Below are positions 1 through 5,622 of a stretch of DNA of 11,091 bases, piece after piece. This stretch comes from Pseudolabrys sp. (GTDB lineage: Bacteria; Pseudomonadota; Alphaproteobacteria; Rhizobiales; Xanthobacteraceae): assembly GCA_029945495.1 (NCBI GenBank), contig JAQSCR010000491.1, positions 1 through 11,091 on the forward strand. The letters run 5' to 3'. The position numbers and the translations under genes are program-made. Under the pieces are notes generated by a model, which did no database searches, was not told where the DNA came from, and saw nothing but the letters and a program-made list of their open reading frames with translations. How positions within the stretch are numbered: the stretch's first letter is position 1; each line of letters opens with the position of its first letter.

Positions 1-210
1 AACATCGACGAAGGCCGCGCGGCGGCCAAGGTGGTTGAGCTGGAAAATATCATTGCGCGGGCGCAAGCCGGCTACGGCGAGGCTACGCTCAGCGTCGGCG
101 CCAGTGCCGGCGCGGTCGCGCTCAATGCCGACGCTACGGCCGAAGCGATCATCGATGCCGCCGACAAGGCGATGTATGCGCGCAAGAACGGGCGGCGGCC
201 TACGCAATGA
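1..210 (+). CDS. GGDEF-domain protein (diguanylate cyclase-like), C-terminal end only
   Basis: The reading frame is open from the first base of the window and stops at the TGA ending at 210, so only the last 69 residues are visible and the start lies outside. The visible part has the end of a GGDEF domain: a beta strand reading LSVGASAGAV, followed by the characteristic final helix ADKAMYARKNGRR, which matches the 'AD.AMY.AK..GRN' signature of this family. GGDEF domains make cyclic di-GMP from two GTP. The GG(D/E)EF active-site loop itself is upstream of the window, so activity cannot be judged and any sensor domain is unknown. The 3' end overlaps the 3' end of the minus-strand DUF465 gene by 11 bp. 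Confidence 0.85.
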   Translation, partial: NIDEGRAAAKVVELENIIARAQAGYGEATLSVGASAGAVALNADATAEAIIDAADKAMYARKNGRRPTQ

Positions 211-406
211 TGTCCGGCGTGATCTGATCCTCGATCTGCCGGATCTTGTCGCGTAGCACCAGTTTGCGCTTCTTCAGCCGTTGCACCTGAATCAGGTCGG
301 AGCCGGGCGATGTCGCCAGCGCCGCGATCGCGGCGTCGAGGTCGCGATGCTCCTGTTGCAGGCGGGCCAACTGCTCGCGCAAGGCGACTTCTTCGTTGTC
401 GTTCAT
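200..406 (-). CDS. DUF465 (YdcH-like) small coiled-coil protein
   Basis: A 68-residue protein, almost entirely helical and charged, with the DUF465 pattern: a first helix LREQLARLQQEHRDLDAAI, a short turn SPGSDLIQVQ, and a second basic helix RLKKRKLVLRDKIRQIED. The turn plus 'LKKRKL.L.D.I' is the family hallmark. The function of DUF465 is not established; members are small, probably self-associating coiled coils, abundant in alphaproteobacteria. I chose the ATG at 404-406. The longer option starts with TTG at 476-478 and adds 24 residues unlike the family. The Shine-Dalgarno signal is weak (GGTGG about 3 bases upstream). A second DUF465 gene lies divergently at 698. A sigma70-like promoter candidate sits at 487-515. 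Confidence 0.82.
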   Translation of the reverse strand: MNDNEEVALREQLARLQQEHRDLDAAIAALATSPGSDLIQVQRLKKRKLVLRDKIRQIEDQITPDIIA

Positions 407-486
407 CGCCACCGCTTGGTTGCTTGACGTCCGAGTGGAACCTCTTCCAGGAACCTTGAGAGGTAATAGGGCACGCAAGCGACAGA

Positions 487-515
487 ATTATCGTGTTTTC
501 CACAGCCCGCTTCAA
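487..515 (-). promoter_or_regulatory. Candidate sigma70-type promoter for the minus-strand DUF465 gene
   Basis: On the minus strand there is TTGAAG (510-515), a 17-base spacer and GATAAT (487-492, one mismatch to TATAAT). It faces the DUF465 gene starting at 406, giving a leader of roughly 75 bases. The call rests on pattern match only. Confidence 0.45.
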
Positions 516-636
516 GCGGCGCGAAATTAGCCCTGCCGAACAAGGGCTTTGCGCCAATTGACGCGGCGGTAACCGCGGCGAGCCTTCGCCCCTTGCGATG
601 CGCCCGAGCCGGACCTAGATTATTAAGGTCGTCATT

Positions 637-666
637 TTGAAGCGAGCCACCTCAGAACGCTATCAT
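637..666 (+). promoter_or_regulatory. Candidate sigma70-type promoter for the plus-strand DUF465 gene
   Basis: TTGAAG (637-642), an 18-base spacer and TATCAT (661-666, one mismatch to TATAAT), about 30 bases before the ATG at 698. The -35 hexamer is identical to the one serving the divergent DUF465 gene. Apart from these two promoter candidates I see no gene in the 407-697 interval. Confidence 0.5.
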
Positions 667-697
667 CCCAGAATTGAAGATTGAGGAGACATTACGC

Positions 698-883
698 ATG
701 TCGATGCAATCACATCTTGCGGAACTTGAGAAAAAGCACCGGGCGCTCAACGAACAGATAAACGATTGCCAGGCGCACCCCGCGACCGATGATTTGCAAG
801 TGCTGGAACTCAAACGGCGTAAATTGCTGCTGAAGGACGAGATCGAACGCCTTCGCCAAAACGACCACGACAGCGTACATTGA
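698..883 (+). CDS. DUF465 (YdcH-like) small coiled-coil protein, second copy
   Basis: A 61-residue protein, MSMQSHLAELEKKHRALNEQ at the N-terminus, then the turn HPATDDLQVLEL and the basic helix KRRKLLLKDEIERL. This is the canonical DUF465 form seen throughout Hyphomicrobiales. No enzymatic residues are recognisable and its role is unknown; it is probably a small helical hairpin that oligomerises in the cytoplasm. I chose the ATG at 698 because GAGGAG at 683-688 stands 9 bases upstream. An in-frame TTG at 674 would place the ribosome site inside the gene. It is a paralogue of the divergent gene at 200-406, sharing the D-L-Q-V/LK-RKL core. Transcription is probably ended by the hairpin at 932-966. 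Confidence 0.85.
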   Translation: MSMQSHLAELEKKHRALNEQINDCQAHPATDDLQVLELKRRKLLLKDEIERLRQNDHDSVH

Positions 884-931
884 TCGCATCGGTCTGATTT
901 TCTGAATTCAAGGCGTAACCGCCGGCGTATG

Positions 932-966
932 AGCCGAACTCGGAGGTGCTCCGCGTTCGGCTTTTT
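932..966 (+). terminator. Intrinsic (Rho-independent) terminator
   Basis: Stem arms AGCCGAAC (932-939) and GTTCGGCT (955-962) pair perfectly. They continue, after a T/C mismatch, into CGGAG (941-945) and CTCCG (949-953) around a 3-base GTG loop. A run of five T (962-966) follows directly. It ends plus-strand transcription of the DUF465 gene 49 bases after its stop. On the minus strand no T run follows, so it is not an obvious terminator for the convergent LysR gene. Confidence 0.88.
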
Positions 967-978
967 CTGTTGCCCCGA

Positions 979-1890
979 TCAGAAGTCTTTATAGACCGCC
1001 CTGATCTGCTGGCGCAGCCAGGCGTGTTTCCGGTCTCTTTCGCTGCGCGCGTGCCAGACCATGTTGGTGGCGATTTTTCCGATATCGAGCGGTATCCGCC
1101 GCGTCACCAGGCCGAAAGACTTTTCAAAAACATCCGACGCTAGTTTGCTGAAGACGCCGATCATGTCGCTGCGCGCCAGCAGATGCGGCACGGCGGTGAA
1201 ATTCGACACCGACACCAAAGCGTGCCGCTTGAGACTATAGCGGGACAGAAGATCGTCGAAGATCGCGCGGCGGCCGCCGGTCGCGCTCACCACCAGATGC
1301 GGAAACGCCAGGACCGCCTCGATGGCGAATTTCGACCGCGGTTTCAGAATCGGGTGGCCGCTGCGGAAAACGCAATAGAGATATTCGTCGAGCAGAAACT
1401 CGGCGCTCAGGTGGCGCGGCATATCGTCGAACCAGCCAAGCGCGAGTTCGATCTGGTCGGCCTCGATCAGATCGAGCGCCTGCTGGCGGTCGGCGGTCCG
1501 CACATGCAGGTCGAGATTGGGTGCCTGCTGCCGCAACCGGTCGAGCAGCGGCGGTATCACGGCCAAGGTCAGCCGGTCGGGCATGCTGATCCGGCAGACT
1601 CCGGTCGCGTGCGCGGGATCGAACGCCGCGGCTTGGAACAGGCAATCGCCGACCAGCGTCATGGCTTCGCGCAGCGGCTGGCGCAGCGCTTCGGCGCGCG
1701 GCGTGAGCACCAGCCCGCCGGCGCCGCGCACCAGCAGATCGTCGCCGAGCAGGACGCGCAGCCGATGCAGCGCATTGCTGACCGCCGGCTGCGAGCGGCC
1801 GAGTCTGGCGCCGGCGCGCGTCACATTGCGCTCCTCGATCAGCGCGTCGAGCGTCTTGAGCAGGTTGAAATCGAAATTCTTCAGCGGCAT
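979..1890 (-). CDS. LysR-family transcriptional regulator
   Basis: A 303-residue protein of normal LysR length. The N-terminal winged helix-turn-helix is clear: FDFNLLKTLDALIEERNVT at about 6-24, then the recognition segment ARLGRSQPAVSNALHRLR at about 28-45 and the wing LLGDDLLVRG at about 47-56. The rest is the two-lobed effector-binding domain. The N-terminal sequence is of the NodD/NahR/LinR-like branch ('LLKTLDALIEERNVTRA'). The protein should bind DNA as a tetramer and respond to a small, probably aromatic or organic-acid, ligand; the ligand cannot be read from the sequence. It is divergent from the hydrolase gene at 2014, the classical LysR arrangement, so the hydrolase and the Bug protein are its likely targets. 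The start ATG (1888-1890) has no good Shine-Dalgarno sequence. Confidence 0.93.
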   Translation of the reverse strand: MPLKNFDFNLLKTLDALIEERNVTRAGARLGRSQPAVSNALHRLRVLLGDDLLVRGAGGLVLTPRAEALRQPLREAMTLVGDCLFQAAAFDPAHATGVCRISMPDRLTLAVIPPLLDRLRQQAPNLDLHVRTADRQQALDLIEADQIELALGWFDDMPRHLSAEFLLDEYLYCVFRSGHPILKPRSKFAIEAVLAFPHLVVSATGGRRAIFDDLLSRYSLKRHALVSVSNFTAVPHLLARSDMIGVFSKLASDVFEKSFGLVTRRIPLDIGKIATNMVWHARSERDRKHAWLRQQIRAVYKDF

Positions 1891-2013
1891 CGGATATTCA
1901 CTAGATGAATGATGGGCATTTCTACTATCGATTGGGCTAATGCGGAAGCGGGACCTAGCGTGCTGCGGGCGGCCAGCCCTTGAAGGCGCCGCCGCATTTT
2001 GGGGGAAACGGCC
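1891..2013. promoter_or_regulatory. Divergent LysR / hydrolase control region
   Basis: This 123-base interval must hold the promoters of both the LysR gene (leftward) and the hydrolase operon (rightward). It is more AT-rich at its left end and contains the T-N11-A palindrome listed separately. Near the right end, GGGGGA at 2001-2006 stands 7 bases before the hydrolase ATG and is a good ribosome site. I could not pick a convincing -10/-35 pair by eye. Confidence 0.5.
1896..1910. promoter_or_regulatory. Candidate LysR operator (ATTCA-N5-TGAAT)
   Basis: A perfect 5-bp inverted repeat with a 5-base centre, ATTCACTAGATGAAT, which also satisfies the LysR-box rule T-N11-A. It lies 5-20 bases upstream of the LysR start, a position that fits autorepression. 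Evidence is the pattern plus its position between a LysR gene and its divergent partner; no binding data. Confidence 0.45.
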
Positions 2014-3003
2014 ATGGACAAATTTTCGCGTCGCGCGCTTCTCGGCGCCGCAGCGGCGACCGCCGCTGTATCGGCGGTCGGTACACCTGCGCTCGCTGCC
2101 GCGCCGCAGAGCGGCAAGCAGGCGCCGGGCTTCTATCGCTATATGGTCGGCAGCATCGAGATCACCGTCGTCAATGACGGCGTCAGCCGGATGCCGATTA
2201 CGGAAGGATTCGTCGAAAACGCCAGCAAGGACGACGTCAATGCCGCGCTGCAGGCCGCCTTCCTGGAAAAGGATTTCTATGCCGGCCCGTACAATCCTGT
2301 CGTCATCAACAACGGCGCAAAGCTTGCTTTAGTCGATACCGGCACCGGCGAGCAGGCGTTCAAAGCGAGCAAAGGCCTGAATGGCCGGCTGCCGCTGAGC
2401 CTTGCCGCCGCCGGCATCGATCCGGCGGCGGTCGATGCGGTGATCATCTCGCATTATCATGGCGATCACATCAACGGACTGCTCAAGGCCGACGGCTCGC
2501 TGGCTTTTCCCAATGCGGAAATCCTGGTTCCCGCGACCGAGCACAACTTCTGGATGGACGACGGTGAAATGAGCCGGGCCACCAAGCCGCGCGTCGTGTT
2601 CGGCTTCAAGAACACACGTCGTGTGTTCTCGGCCGAGGTGCTCAAGCGCGTGCGCACCTATGACTGGAACAAAGAAGTCATCGGCGGCGTCACCGCCATC
2701 GGCACGCCCGGCCATACGCCGGGCCATACGTCTCACGTCGTGTCATCCGGCGCGAAATCCATCTACGTTCAGGCCGACGTCACCCACGCGCCATTCCTGT
2801 TCGCGCGCCATCCGGAATGGCACTTCATGCTCGATGTCGAACCGGTCGCGGCGGAAGCAACCCGCCGCAAGGTCTATGACATGCTGGTCGCCGAGCGGAT
2901 GCTGGTGCAGGGCTTTCATTATCCGTTTCCCTCGGTCGGTCACGTCGAAAAAAGCGGGACGGGTTACCGGGAAGTTCTCGTGAATTGGACCCCCCTGATT
3001 TGA
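2014..3003 (+). CDS. Tat-exported MBL-fold metallo-hydrolase, methyl parathion hydrolase-like
   Basis: A 329-residue metallo-beta-lactamase-fold hydrolase. The N-terminus has a twin-arginine signal (SRRALLG at 5-11, a hydrophobic Ala-rich stretch, likely cleavage after ALA near 28), so it is exported folded to the periplasm. The metal centre looks complete: HYHGDH at 147-152, TPGHTPGH at 231-238 (H234 the likely ligand), D255 in QADVTH, and H302 in GFHYPFPSVGH. The overall order, the APGFYRYMVGSIEIT start of the mature protein, LAFPNAE and the HNFW segment resemble methyl parathion hydrolase, as I recall that sequence. The natural substrate is more likely a lactone or ester than a pesticide. 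I chose the ATG at 2014 (GGGGGA 7 bases upstream) over a TTG at 1999. It is probably cotranscribed with the Bug gene 73 bp downstream and controlled by the divergent LysR. Confidence 0.9.
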   Translation: MDKFSRRALLGAAAATAAVSAVGTPALAAAPQSGKQAPGFYRYMVGSIEITVVNDGVSRMPITEGFVENASKDDVNAALQAAFLEKDFYAGPYNPVVINNGAKLALVDTGTGEQAFKASKGLNGRLPLSLAAAGIDPAAVDAVIISHYHGDHINGLLKADGSLAFPNAEILVPATEHNFWMDDGEMSRATKPRVVFGFKNTRRVFSAEVLKRVRTYDWNKEVIGGVTAIGTPGHTPGHTSHVVSSGAKSIYVQADVTHAPFLFARHPEWHFMLDVEPVAAEATRRKVYDMLVAERMLVQGFHYPFPSVGHVEKSGTGYREVLVNWTPLI

Positions 3004-3076
3004 GATTGCCGACTGGACGCCGTAGGTTCGGCGCCGGGGTGGAACTGACAAGACAACAGTAAGGGACCCGAGGACC

Positions 3077-4072
3077 ATGCGAAATTCAAAAGCGCTCATG
3101 ATCGCAACCTTGTTCGCCGGCGCGCTCGCATGCGCTCTCGGGTGCGCAGTTGGGCGCGCCGAGGCCGCGACCGATTACCCGACACGGCCGATCACCATCA
3201 TCGTGCCTTATCCGGCCGGCGGCGGCGTCGACGCCATGGCGCGGGTAGTCGGACAGAAATTATCGGAGACGTTCAAGCAGCAGGTGGTGGTGGAAAATCG
3301 CGGCGGCGGCGGCGGCACTATCGGCTCGCGTCTGGTGTCGCGCGCTGCGCCCGACGGCTACACGCTGCTGCTCGGCCACACCGGCACGATCTCGATCAAT
3401 CCCGCTTTGTACGTCAATCTCGGCATGAGCCCGCTCAAGGACTACGCGCCGATCGGGCTGGTCGCTTCGATGCCGGTGGTCCTGCTCGCTAATCCGTCGT
3501 TCCCGGCCAAGACGGTTGCCGAATTCATCGCGCTCGCCAAGAAGGAACCGGGCAAGCTCAACATCGGCACCTCCGCGGTCGGCACCGGCGGCTATATGGC
3601 GGCCGAGCTGTTCAAGTCGGTGGCCGGCATCGAAGCCACCATCATTCCCTATAAAGGCACCGCGCCGGTGATGAACGATCTGCTCGGCGGCCATGTTGCG
3701 ATCGCCTTCGGCGTGCTGCCGCCGGCGCTCGGCAATATCGAGGCCGGCAAGCTGCGCGCGGTCGCGGTGGCGAGCCCGAAGCGTTTCTCGCTGCTGCCCA
3801 ATACGCCTACGTTCGACGAAACCGGCCTGCCGGGTTTTGAGGCAGTGTTGCACTATGGCTTGCTGGCGCCGGCCGGCACGCCGCAGGAAATCGTCGACAA
3901 ACTGAACGCCGAACTGCGCAAGCTGGCCGACGACAAGGATGTGCAACAGCGCATCCACATGGAAGGCGGCGACCCGCTGACCTCGACGCCGGCGGAATAT
4001 GCCGCCGATATCGCGGCGGAAGAAAAGAAATGGGGCGGCCTGGTGCGCAAATTGGGCCTGAAGGTCGATTAA
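3077..4072 (+). CDS. Bug/TctC-family tripartite tricarboxylate transporter substrate-binding protein
   Basis: A 331-residue periplasmic binding protein of normal family length. Residues 1-30 form a Sec signal peptide ending AEA. Family landmarks follow: YPTRPITIIVPYPAGGGVD at 34-52, the ligand-contacting region, then PDGYTLLLG at 92-100, IGTSAVGTGGYM, IPYKGTAP, and LPGFEA near the end. These proteins capture carboxylates or other small anions and pass them to TctA/TctB membrane subunits. No tctA or tctB gene is in the window, so it is an 'orphan' Bug protein, as is common in this family. Two cysteines in the signal peptide (19, 23) do not make a proper lipobox. The ribosome site is AAGGGA at 3061-3066, ten bases before the ATG. 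The gap after the hydrolase has no terminator, supporting an operon; the ligand may be the substrate or product of that hydrolase. Confidence 0.94.
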   Translation: MRNSKALMIATLFAGALACALGCAVGRAEAATDYPTRPITIIVPYPAGGGVDAMARVVGQKLSETFKQQVVVENRGGGGGTIGSRLVSRAAPDGYTLLLGHTGTISINPALYVNLGMSPLKDYAPIGLVASMPVVLLANPSFPAKTVAEFIALAKKEPGKLNIGTSAVGTGGYMAAELFKSVAGIEATIIPYKGTAPVMNDLLGGHVAIAFGVLPPALGNIEAGKLRAVAVASPKRFSLLPNTPTFDETGLPGFEAVLHYGLLAPAGTPQEIVDKLNAELRKLADDKDVQQRIHMEGGDPLTSTPAEYAADIAAEEKKWGGLVRKLGLKVD

Positions 4073-4178
4073 CGGCGGCGCGCGGACGGCCATTGGCCGG
4101 CGCGGCGGGCGGCCGGTTGCCGCCTTGCAGCCATATTTTTTTGGCCTATTGTCGGTAGACCGCAAAGCAGAGGCCGTC

Positions 4179-4463
4179 ATGACGTCCAGCCGCATTCGCC
4201 CCGTTCGCCTGCTCGCCGCCGCCGCGCTGGCGCTGTTGACCGCGACCTCGGGTTTCACCAGTTTTGTGGCCCATGCCGGTGGCGCCGCCGCGAAATTCTC
4301 CGATCCCGCCGACCGGGTGAAGTCGCGCATGAGCGGCGACAGCGGCGACAAGACGAGAATTCAGAACGGCAACACCACGCTGCAATTCGGCGGGCGCAGC
4401 ACGTTCGACGAGCGCAACAATGCGGACCGCTATTTCAGCCCGAACAATCTGATGGGGCGGTAA
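4179..4463 (+). CDS. Small secreted protein of unknown function
   Basis: A 94-residue protein that I do not recognise. Residues 1-33 form a clear Sec signal peptide: basic start (SSRIRPVR), an Ala/Leu core and a cleavage site after AHA. The mature part, about 61 residues, is polar, glycine- and asparagine-rich and without cysteines; it contains QFGGRSTFDERNNADRYFSP. It ought to be periplasmic or secreted. The start ATG at 4179 has AGAGG at 4169-4173 five bases upstream; an in-frame TTG at 4125 would bury the signal peptide and is unlikely. The presence of both a signal peptide and a ribosome site argues that it is a real gene. It lies 106 bp after the Bug gene, separated by GC-rich inverted repeats, so it may have its own promoter. 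Repeat copy 1 begins 5 bp after its stop. Confidence 0.68.
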   Translation: MTSSRIRPVRLLAAAALALLTATSGFTSFVAHAGGAAAKFSDPADRVKSRMSGDSGDKTRIQNGNTTLQFGGRSTFDERNNADRYFSPNNLMGR

Positions 4464-4468
4464 CTCGC

Positions 4469-4589
4469 GTCATTCCGGGGCGCGCCAAAAGCGCGTTCAC
4501 GCGCTATGGCGCGAACCCGGAATCCAGAAGCTCGCACATTGATGGTTGCTGGATTCCGGGTCCGGTCCTTCGGACCGTCCCGGAATGAC
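4469..4589. repeat. Dispersed intergenic palindromic repeat, copy 1
   Basis: A 121-bp nested palindrome. The outer arms are GTCATTCCGGG (4469-4479) and CCCGGAATGAC (4579-4589). The inner arms are ACCCGGAATCCAG (4515-4527) and CTGGATTCCGGGT (4549-4561) around a 21-base loop. Between outer and inner arms, each side has its own hairpin: CGCGCC..AGCGCG paired with CGCGCT..GGCGCG on the left, and CGGTCC-TTC-GGACCG on the right. The unit sits between two convergent genes (ends at 4463 and 4597) and could end transcription from both sides. It is the same element as 10959-11071 and matches a palindrome type common between genes in Bradyrhizobium relatives. Confidence 0.88.
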
Positions 4590-4596
4590 AGAATGT

Positions 4597-5343
4597 TCAC
4601 CGCTTCCGGCTCATGAACGCCATGAACGCCGCCTGCGCGTCGGGCGATTGCAGCCGCACCTTGAAGGCTTCCGCTTCCTCGTCGATGCGCGCCACGATCT
4701 CGTCTGGCGAGCCGCGCATCAGCCGGCGCGACACCAGCACGCCTTGCGGCGGCAGGCCGGCGATCTTCTCGGCGGCGGCGCGCGCCTGCGCGTCGGTCTC
4801 GGCCGGGTCTACAATCGTGTTGACGATGCCGGCGGCTTTCGCCTCTTCGGCGCTCAACGACTGCCCCATCACCAGCAACGCGAAGGCGCGGGCGTGGCCC
4901 ATCAGCCGCGGCGCGATCAGGCTGGACGCCGCTTCCGGCACCAGGCCGAGCGCGACGAAGGGCGTCGACAGTTTCGCGGTATTGCCGGCGACGACATGGT
5001 CGCAATGCATGAGCATGGTGGTGCCGACGCCGACGGAGTTGCCATTGACCGCGGCGACGATCGGCTTCTCACAGCGCGCTAATGCGTAAAGGAAATTCAG
5101 GATCGGCCGGCCAAGCGCGCCGCCTTGCGCCATCTTCATGAAGTCGCCGATGTCGTTGCCGGCGCAGAAGGCGTCCGGCCCGCCGGCAATCAACAGACAA
5201 CGGATGTTATTGTCGGTTGCCGCATTGCCGATTGCTTCCGCCATCGTCTCATACATCGGCAGCGTCAACGCGTTCTTCTTCTCCAGCCGGTTCATGCGGA
5301 TGGTGCGGATCGCTCCGTCGTCGGTCACGAGGATGTCGGGCAT
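4597..5343 (-). CDS. Crotonase-fold enoyl-CoA isomerase/hydratase
   Basis: A 248-residue crotonase-superfamily enzyme of normal length. Oxyanion-hole segments are visible: FCAGNDIGDF at 59-68 and NGNSVGVGTTMLMHCD at 100-115. The C-terminal helices include LSAEEAKAAGIVN. The two catalytic glutamates of enoyl-CoA hydratase are absent: their positions hold T109 (GVGTT in place of GGGCE) and F129 (TPF in place of QPE). Instead there is a glutamate in LGLVPEAASS (E137), where delta3-delta2 enoyl-CoA isomerases carry their single catalytic Glu. I therefore favour double-bond isomerisation in beta-oxidation of unsaturated acyl-CoAs over hydration, though automatic annotation would probably say hydratase. 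The start is ATG at 5341-5343 with a weak GAGAG upstream. No cotranscribed partner is seen. Confidence 0.9.
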   Translation of the reverse strand: MPDILVTDDGAIRTIRMNRLEKKNALTLPMYETMAEAIGNAATDNNIRCLLIAGGPDAFCAGNDIGDFMKMAQGGALGRPILNFLYALARCEKPIVAAVNGNSVGVGTTMLMHCDHVVAGNTAKLSTPFVALGLVPEAASSLIAPRLMGHARAFALLVMGQSLSAEEAKAAGIVNTIVDPAETDAQARAAAEKIAGLPPQGVLVSRRLMRGSPDEIVARIDEEAEAFKVRLQSPDAQAAFMAFMSRKR

Positions 5344-5439
5344 GAGGTGCTCTCAAGTTTTCTCGGCTGTCGTTGCAGCGTCGTGTGTCATGGTCGCACG
5401 ACACGCGCGATAAGCGCATAGAAAGTTCCATTCGAAAAT

Positions 5440-5454
5440 CAATTTGTACAATTG
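5440..5454. promoter_or_regulatory. AT-rich inverted repeat in a divergent promoter region
   Basis: CAATT-TGTAC-AATTG is a 5-bp inverted repeat with a 5-base centre. It lies in an AT-rich patch within the 186-base gap (5344-5529) between the divergent crotonase and outer-membrane protein genes. A shorter inverted repeat, CTCA-AAA-TGAG (5457-5467), follows at once. Together they are the best candidate operator or promoter segment in this gap; no regulator can be named. Confidence 0.3.
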
Positions 5455-5529
5455 TGCTCAAAATGAGTGAGTGCTAGGGGTGGTTGCGCGCGCGACCAAA
5501 CTCGATCGCACGGGGCTTGGGGGTATTTT

Positions 5530-5622
5530 GTGATTAATAAGGCGGCATTGAGCGGGCTGTTCGGCAGCGTACTCGCGGTTTCGAGTCTCGTCGCTCCCAG
5601 TGCCGACGCGCAAACCAGCGAA
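5530..5622 (+). other. Signal-peptide coding segment in a different frame from the barrel protein
   Basis: From a GTG at 5530, preceded by GGGGG (5519-5523) at 6 bases, the frame encodes a textbook Sec signal peptide: MINK, a hydrophobic core to about residue 23, and a likely cleavage at SADA-Q. Instead of running on into the outer-membrane barrels, this frame continues as an Arg-rich tail and stops at 5676. The barrel frame (NWTGFY from 5621) is shifted by one base. One extra base, or two missing ones, between about 5590 and 5620 would explain it; the CCC at 5596-5598 is one possible place. The segment is probably the true N-terminus of the next gene, whose full span would then be 5530-8473. 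Confidence 0.72.

Noticed and set aside
529..548. Hairpin AGCCCT / AGGGCT between the DUF465 genes
   Set aside because: Only 6 bp with an 8-base loop and just three T after it, and not at the end of a gene; not enough for a terminator or regulatory RNA.
1183..1908. A 241-codon plus-strand frame across the LysR gene
   Set aside because: Antisense to a well-supported LysR gene, with a His/Arg/Gln-rich composition and no motif.
3018..3033. Hairpin CGCCG / CGGCG between hydrolase and Bug genes
   Set aside because: Five base pairs and no T run; does not split the operon.
4100..4142. GC-rich inverted repeats followed by a run of seven T after the Bug gene
   Set aside because: The nearest stem ends about 12 bases before the T run, so it is not a proper intrinsic terminator; a weak promoter reading (TTGCAG, 16 bases, TATTGT) was also too poor to list.
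3260..4351. A 363-codon minus-strand frame across the Bug gene
   Set aside because: Opposite a clear Bug-family gene and rich in Arg, His and Gln; a GC-driven shadow frame with no recognisable domain.
4469..4589. Palindromic repeat considered as a transposon end or CRISPR unit
   Set aside because: No transposase gene, no target duplication seen, and only two copies far apart in the window; it fits a REP-like intergenic repeat.
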